DNA of 64,000 nt from contig SADC01000350.1 of NCBI GenBank assembly GCA_004194705.1, positions 124,001-188,000 on the forward strand, written 5' to 3'. This DNA is from Ditylenchus dipsaci. Its lineage: Eukaryota > Nematoda > Chromadorea > Rhabditida > Anguinidae. How positions within the stretch are numbered: position 1 is the stretch's first letter; every line of letters begins with the position of its first letter. The notes under the pieces were generated by a model. The model was not told the DNA's origin, did not search any database, and was given only the letters and a program-made list of their open reading frames with translations. The translations under genes were made by a program, and so were the position numbers. Below are positions 59,700 through 64,000 of the stretch, in pieces.

Positions 59700-60082
59700 A
59701 TCGCCTTTGCCGACAATGAGAATTTCACACGTTTGAATGCGCTCAGGACACTACTATTATTCCAAAAAAGGAGGGAGGGGGAAAGCCGTTTAGGTTTAAA
59801 AATTAATATTACGAGGGTCAAGCAGGCACGCTACATTTCCCCGACTAATAAGCCCTTCTTTAATACTTAGACCCACTGGAGTTAAAAAACTTTTTGAAAA
59901 TTTATGGACTCTGCGTGGCACCGTGCATTGTTGGTGACCTCACTAGCGTTTAAAATTGCGGTGAGTAGTACTAAGAAACGTCAAGGCTGTACAGCGTGGA
60001 AAGTACAATTTAAAAAGTGAGCTCTCCGTAAGCGAAGGATCACAGATACTTTTATTACACAATTGGACATATTAGCTAGACA
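59700..60082. other. Intergenic between the TTAA-type MITE and the PP1 stop
   Basis: No repeats or coding signals I can support in this stretch, which lies downstream of the minus-strand phosphatase stop codon. Confidence 0.3.
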
Positions 60083-61381
60083 CTATTGATCATGTTCCTC
60101 CAGGTTTAGGACTTTAGCCATGTTACGGTCAAGTTTCTGCTGAAGCTCTGCTTTTTTCTTCCATTGACATGTTCTGCAGTTTCTCCTCATCGATTCTCGG
60201 CTTTAACGTGACAAATGAAACTTCCAGCTGCTTGGAAACAAGCATTACAGAAGCTGAGTTGCCATCCACACCACAATAGTTCGGAGCTGAGAAAATGGTG
60301 CACCTGAATGAAAAGAAAAAATTCCTCGTTGTGAGAAGTGCATGTCTTACACCTACATTTGATTGTCTGCATTAAACTGATGACCACGTCTAACCATTTC
60401 ATGAGCACGCACCACCAGATCAAGGTCGAGCTTTTCATTGAATGCCTTCACTGCTTCGTCGCTGAATAAATAGGAAGTACCACGATCCTTAACAAATGAT
60501 TTGTTTCAAACATTTTCTATCTGAAGTAAAAACTAACAGAGTTCGCTTGAAAATCGTCAGTCGAGTTGGTGCAGCTTTTTCGAGAAGGATCCGCCCACAT
60601 CAGGTCAGAAGCAATTCCTTTGTCACAATCAGCAGTACTTCTTGGCTTCTAAAATAAAAACTTGCAGAGTGTGTGTGTGCGTGATTCTATTAAAACAAAC
60701 TCCGAGACTAGTCAGGGTGTCCCAGCTCTGAATTTCAGGCGAGATTCCACCATGCATTGCCAAGATTCGCTTGCCAACCTTGCACAAATCGGGAGTTCAT
60801 CAAAGACCTTTTGAAATGCCTTCCACACTTTCACGCTCAGTTTGTGACGCACTCAGAGTAAAACCCGTAGCTGTAAAATGTAAACGCAAAAATTTCAATG
60901 ACACTAGTTGAAAACTCACATTCGGTTCATCTTTGCACACTCATGATTGCCACGCAACAGATCAACACAGCCAGGAAAGCGCATTTTGTAGCAGAGCAGC
61001 AGTAGAGAGACCTAGAATGTAATTTATTTGAAAACAATGAAGGGCTTTTCAAATACACCTCAACACCCTTGTTGCACCTGTCCACGTAGTCGCCGAGAAA
61101 GAGAAACCTAGTTTTCGGAGGAGTTCCAACAAGAAGAATCCGAAGAATCTTTGCAGGTCGTTGAGCTGCCCGTGAATATCACCGAAAATAATCACAGGAA
61201 TATCAACTGTTCAACATGCTTGGCAGAGGTCGAAGGGTTTCATAGGCAGCGTCAAGAACAGTGAGCACTTCTTCTTCCGAAAACCCTCAATTGTGCCCTG
61301 GCAGAGAAATGCATCGAATGAATCTTTCGAAGAGGACGAGCTGCTTTTGCTGTAGTTTGACTCGCCAACCGGATTATCCAT
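60083..61381 (-). CDS. PP1-type serine/threonine protein phosphatase (frame-broken)
   Basis: Removes phosphate from Ser/Thr; PPP-family metalloenzyme. Minus strand from ATG at 61381 ([20 protein letters not shown]). All PPP signatures are there in order: GDIHGQ (about 61166-61183), GDYVDR (about 61078-61095), GNHE (about 60940-60951), [13 protein letters not shown] (about 60748), SDLMWADPS, then SAPNYCG near 60285 and a basic/acidic tail to a TAG at 60083-60085. Introns lie at about 61010-61059, 60871-60919, before 60660 and around 60310-60355. Reading the protein needs about five single-base shifts (for example after GTIEGF, before DIPVII, at GFFLLE/LVGTPPK and at an A run in the tail). Residues on either side of each shift match the family, so gene decay would have to be very recent. 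It may instead be assembly indels. Confidence 0.85.
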
Positions 61382-61489
61382 CGTTAGCGTTAAGACCTAC
61401 GAAACAAAGTTGTAAACGATCGAAGTAGAGAAGTGGGTTCATTGAGACTTTAATTTGTAAAGTTTAACGTAATTTTCGGATATAAGGCT

Positions 61490-61635
61490 ATACAGTCGAC
61501 GGTCTCCATAACGGACAGCTCTCAATAACGGACAAAAAATTGGCCGGTTTGTGTTAGAGCTACAGTTGACGCTCGATTTAACATACGGCCTGGGGACTGA
61601 GCCTAACCGTTGAATCTAGCGTCGACTGTACTATA
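61490..61635. repeat. Tc1-like inverted repeats
   Basis: TACAGTCGACGGTCTCCATA and TACAGTTGACGCTCGATTTA / TAGCGTCGACTGTA; two overlapping MITE-like units with CAGTCGAC ends. Confidence 0.5.
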
Positions 61636-61649
61636 ATTTGACTTAAGGA

Positions 61650-62255
61650 GAGGGGTGGGGAACTTTATATACGCATCGCCTTTAAGGTCACAGGTTCGAC
61701 TACCACTGGGTGCAAGCCCTGTTTTTTCTCTCCTTTATTTACAAGTTTAGTGTCAAAATGTAGCCAAGCTTCTGGGCTTTCATTTGAGCTATCATACAGA
61801 TGAAAAGTTGGTATAAAGTTAGGGCTAAAATATAAAAAATCCAACTCGGTGAAATCCTCAATAGGACTATACGAGTACTTTCGGTAGTATCCTGGAACTG
61901 ATGTTTTTTCCCAATTTTAATTTACATACTCATTTGCAACCTTACACTCTAAATGTAGCCCTGCTTCTTGCCGTAATTTTCAGCATACGGTTGTAAAAAA
62001 TCATGTAAATTGAAATCGCAAAAAATCTCAGTTCCTAGTACGCATCATTTTGGCTGGTTTCCTCTAATTTTTGGTATTCATTGCCAAAAATCACAAAATT
62101 GAGGTAGTTGATGACAGCAAAGCAGTGCTGAAAATGGTTGCAATCGATTGCTCGATTGATTTTGGACCTAATAGTCAAAAAACTTACTGAAAAAGTAAAT
62201 TAAAACACCCCCAGAAGGACTAGAACTTTCGACAAAAGGCGATGCGTATATAAAG
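61650..62255. mobile_element. Fold-back element, TATACGCATCGCC family, copy 3
   Basis: Left AACTTTATATACGCATCGCC and right GGCGATGCGTATATAAAGTT are inverted; the left carries GGTCACAGGTTCGACTACCA. The interior matches copy 2. Confidence 0.7.
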
Positions 62256-62558
62256 TTCATATTAGAAATTACCGACAAAGTTGTGCAGTGACTTCAAATT
62301 ACCGCGTAAAATGCACTTTTTGTAGCGGATCTCTATGGCAAAAGATCTACGATAGAAACATTCATTCTCTGACCACATTGGCGTGAACAACTGATCTCTC
62401 TCTTCCAAAATGGCTCGATCTCTGTGGAAGGCTTTTATTTCGGCGCTGATCTCAAAAAAGAAATGTTGTCCCCATAGCCGATTTGAATATGCAAACACGT
62501 GTGCTTCCAGTAAATTTGCTTCGAAAATATTTCTTCAATCTCATTTGATTAATTTTAG

Positions 62559-64000
62559 GATGGTTCTCGTATCTGCAGTCTTCTGCCGACAGATGAACTG
62601 AAAACTCACCGCTATGACGATGCCAGAACTCTATACGAAGGTGCAAGACGAGGTGCTCGTGTCTCAACCAATGGACCAATGCTCGGCTATCGAATCAATC
62701 AAGAAGACGGAACACGACCTTATGTTTGGATCAGCTACGATGAGGTATAATTTGCTCACTTGCAAGGATTTCACGAGTTTACATATTTATTCAGGCCATC
62801 GAGCGTTCAGAAGATATTGGGCGAGCTTTGCGCAAGATGGATCAACCAGTCGGCCAGAATACGTTTATTGGAATCTGCTCTAAGAACAGACCAGAATGGG
62901 TTCTCATGAGCACGCCACCTACGTCTACGAAATGTTCTTGTGCCACTCTACGACACTTTCGGAATTGATGCCGCCACTTTCATCATCAATCAAGCCAACC
63001 TCGAAGTGATATTTTGTGATGATTTGGAACACGTTCAAGTGTTTTTTTGTGTATTATTTTTATATTGACTTTGTAGTCTAGGCCTTCTGCAAGCTAAGAG
63101 CAGGTGTCCATGTCTCAAGCATATCGTCATCATTGGTGCTCGATCTCTCTCGGATGATCTTAAAAACAAAGCGTTACGGTCTGAGGTGCAGCTATATACG
63201 CTAGATGAGCTTGAAAAAATGGGGTGAATGCTGCAAAGGAACTTCAATCAGAGCCATTTCAGCCGCCAAAGCCAGAAGATTTGTGCACGATCTCTTACAC
63301 ATCGGGGACTACGGGAGCCCCGAAAGGAGTGATGCTAACTCATGAAATGTGATAGCTGATTGCACTACATTGGACTACTTCAAGCACTCCGACATCAGTC
63401 ATGAGGTTATATAACTTTTCTAGTGTCCTTGAATATATTTCGATCTTTTCAGGACGTTTCAATTAGCTTTCTTCCTTTGCCGCACATGTTCGAACGTGTG
63501 GTACAGGCTACGATGTTCATGAAGGTTTCGATTTGAAGTCATTGCAGCTCCATTTATCTGTTTTTTGCAGGGTGCATCAGTTGGCTTTTTCAGTGGTGAT
63601 ATTCGATTCCTCGCTGACGACATAAAGGTTCTTCGTCCAACTTTCATGCCAGTAGTTCCGAGACTGTTGGGTCGAGTGCATGATGAAGTCCTTACTCAAG
63701 TGAACAAGTCCAAGATCCGCAAATTTGTCTTCAACGCTGCCATTGATATGAAGACTGCTGAGTTGGAGAGGTAGGCTAACTCTTTATACAACAGCTGATT
63801 CATCCCCCTCTAATTTAGTGGATTATATCGTAAAGATTCGCTAGCCGATAAAATCGTCTTTAACAAGATTCAAGACAGTTTTGGTGAAGGCTGAAGTTGA
63901 TGGCGACTGGTTCAGCTCCGATCTCCGATGAGTTGCTGACTTTTGCTAGGTGTGCAGTAGGAGGTTTTGTGGTTGAAGGCTATGGACAGACGGAATGCGT
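62559..64000 (+). CDS. Long-chain fatty acid-CoA ligase (ACSL), 5' part, frame-broken
   Basis: Activates fatty acids to acyl-CoA with ATP, usually on ER or mitochondrial membranes. Exons: 62559..62744 ([17 protein letters not shown]), from 62795 ([15 protein letters not shown], then [19 protein letters not shown]), from 63077 ([17 protein letters not shown]-binding loop [17 protein letters not shown] near 63295-63345), then [86 protein letters not shown] and EGYGQTEC at the window edge. The gene continues beyond 64000, and upstream exons were not found. Four or more one-base slips interrupt it (near 62910, 62940, 63225, 63348 and 63890), with conserved residues on both sides of each. See the PP1 entry: the same pattern suggests indel error or very recent loss. 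Confidence 0.88.

Overview
Eukaryotic, AT-rich genomic DNA, most likely from a nematode or a close ecdysozoan. The reasons are many tiny introns (about 42-60 bp, GT...AG, usually ending in TTTTAG or TTTCAG), a Patched-related (PTR) gene with about 20 exons, F-box/LRR genes and a high load of small DNA transposons. There is no operon structure, no rRNA and no CRISPR array. Species cannot be fixed from this window.

Layout. 0.8-5.6 kb: minus-strand exons of an unknown gene and an F-box exon, broken up by nested inverted-repeat elements, plus a stray copy of an acyl-CoA synthetase exon. 6-14 kb: gene-poor, with fold-back transposons, minisatellites and a SWIM zinc-finger fragment. 14.5-17.4 kb: a complete MULE DNA transposon with an open eight-exon transposase and a 9-bp target-site duplication. 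18.7-20.1 kb: an NDUFAF3-like complex I assembly-factor gene (+). 20.4-34.5 kb: a PTR-family membrane protein (-), its introns stuffed with MITEs. 35.9 kb: tRNA-Val(CAC). 37.3-38.1 kb: a LITAF-domain gene (+), followed by an internally deleted mariner. 39.8-44.6 kb: a small acidic ORF, a tandem-arm fold-back element, and nested elements including a 2.4-kb hAT-type element carrying an intron-containing membrane-protein gene fragment. 44.7-48.3 kb: no recognisable gene. 48.4-58.4 kb: an F-box/LRR gene (+), with a 430-bp palindrome, a duplicated segment around another fold-back element, and a hAT element splitting an open 3' exon. 60.1-61.4 kb: a PP1-type protein phosphatase (-). 62.6-64 kb: the 5' part of a long-chain acyl-CoA synthetase (+), running off the window.

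The host genes (PTR transporter-like protein, LITAF, NDUFAF3, PP1, ACSL, F-box) are unrelated single-function genes; nothing indicates a shared pathway. The main story is transposon biology: insertions datable by their duplications, element families whose terminal arms are tandem arrays, apparent gene capture, and local copy-paste events. The PP1 and ACSL loci, and one PTR exon, show single-base frame breaks in otherwise well-conserved protein, several at or beside homopolymers. That looks like assembly indel error, although recent decay cannot be excluded.
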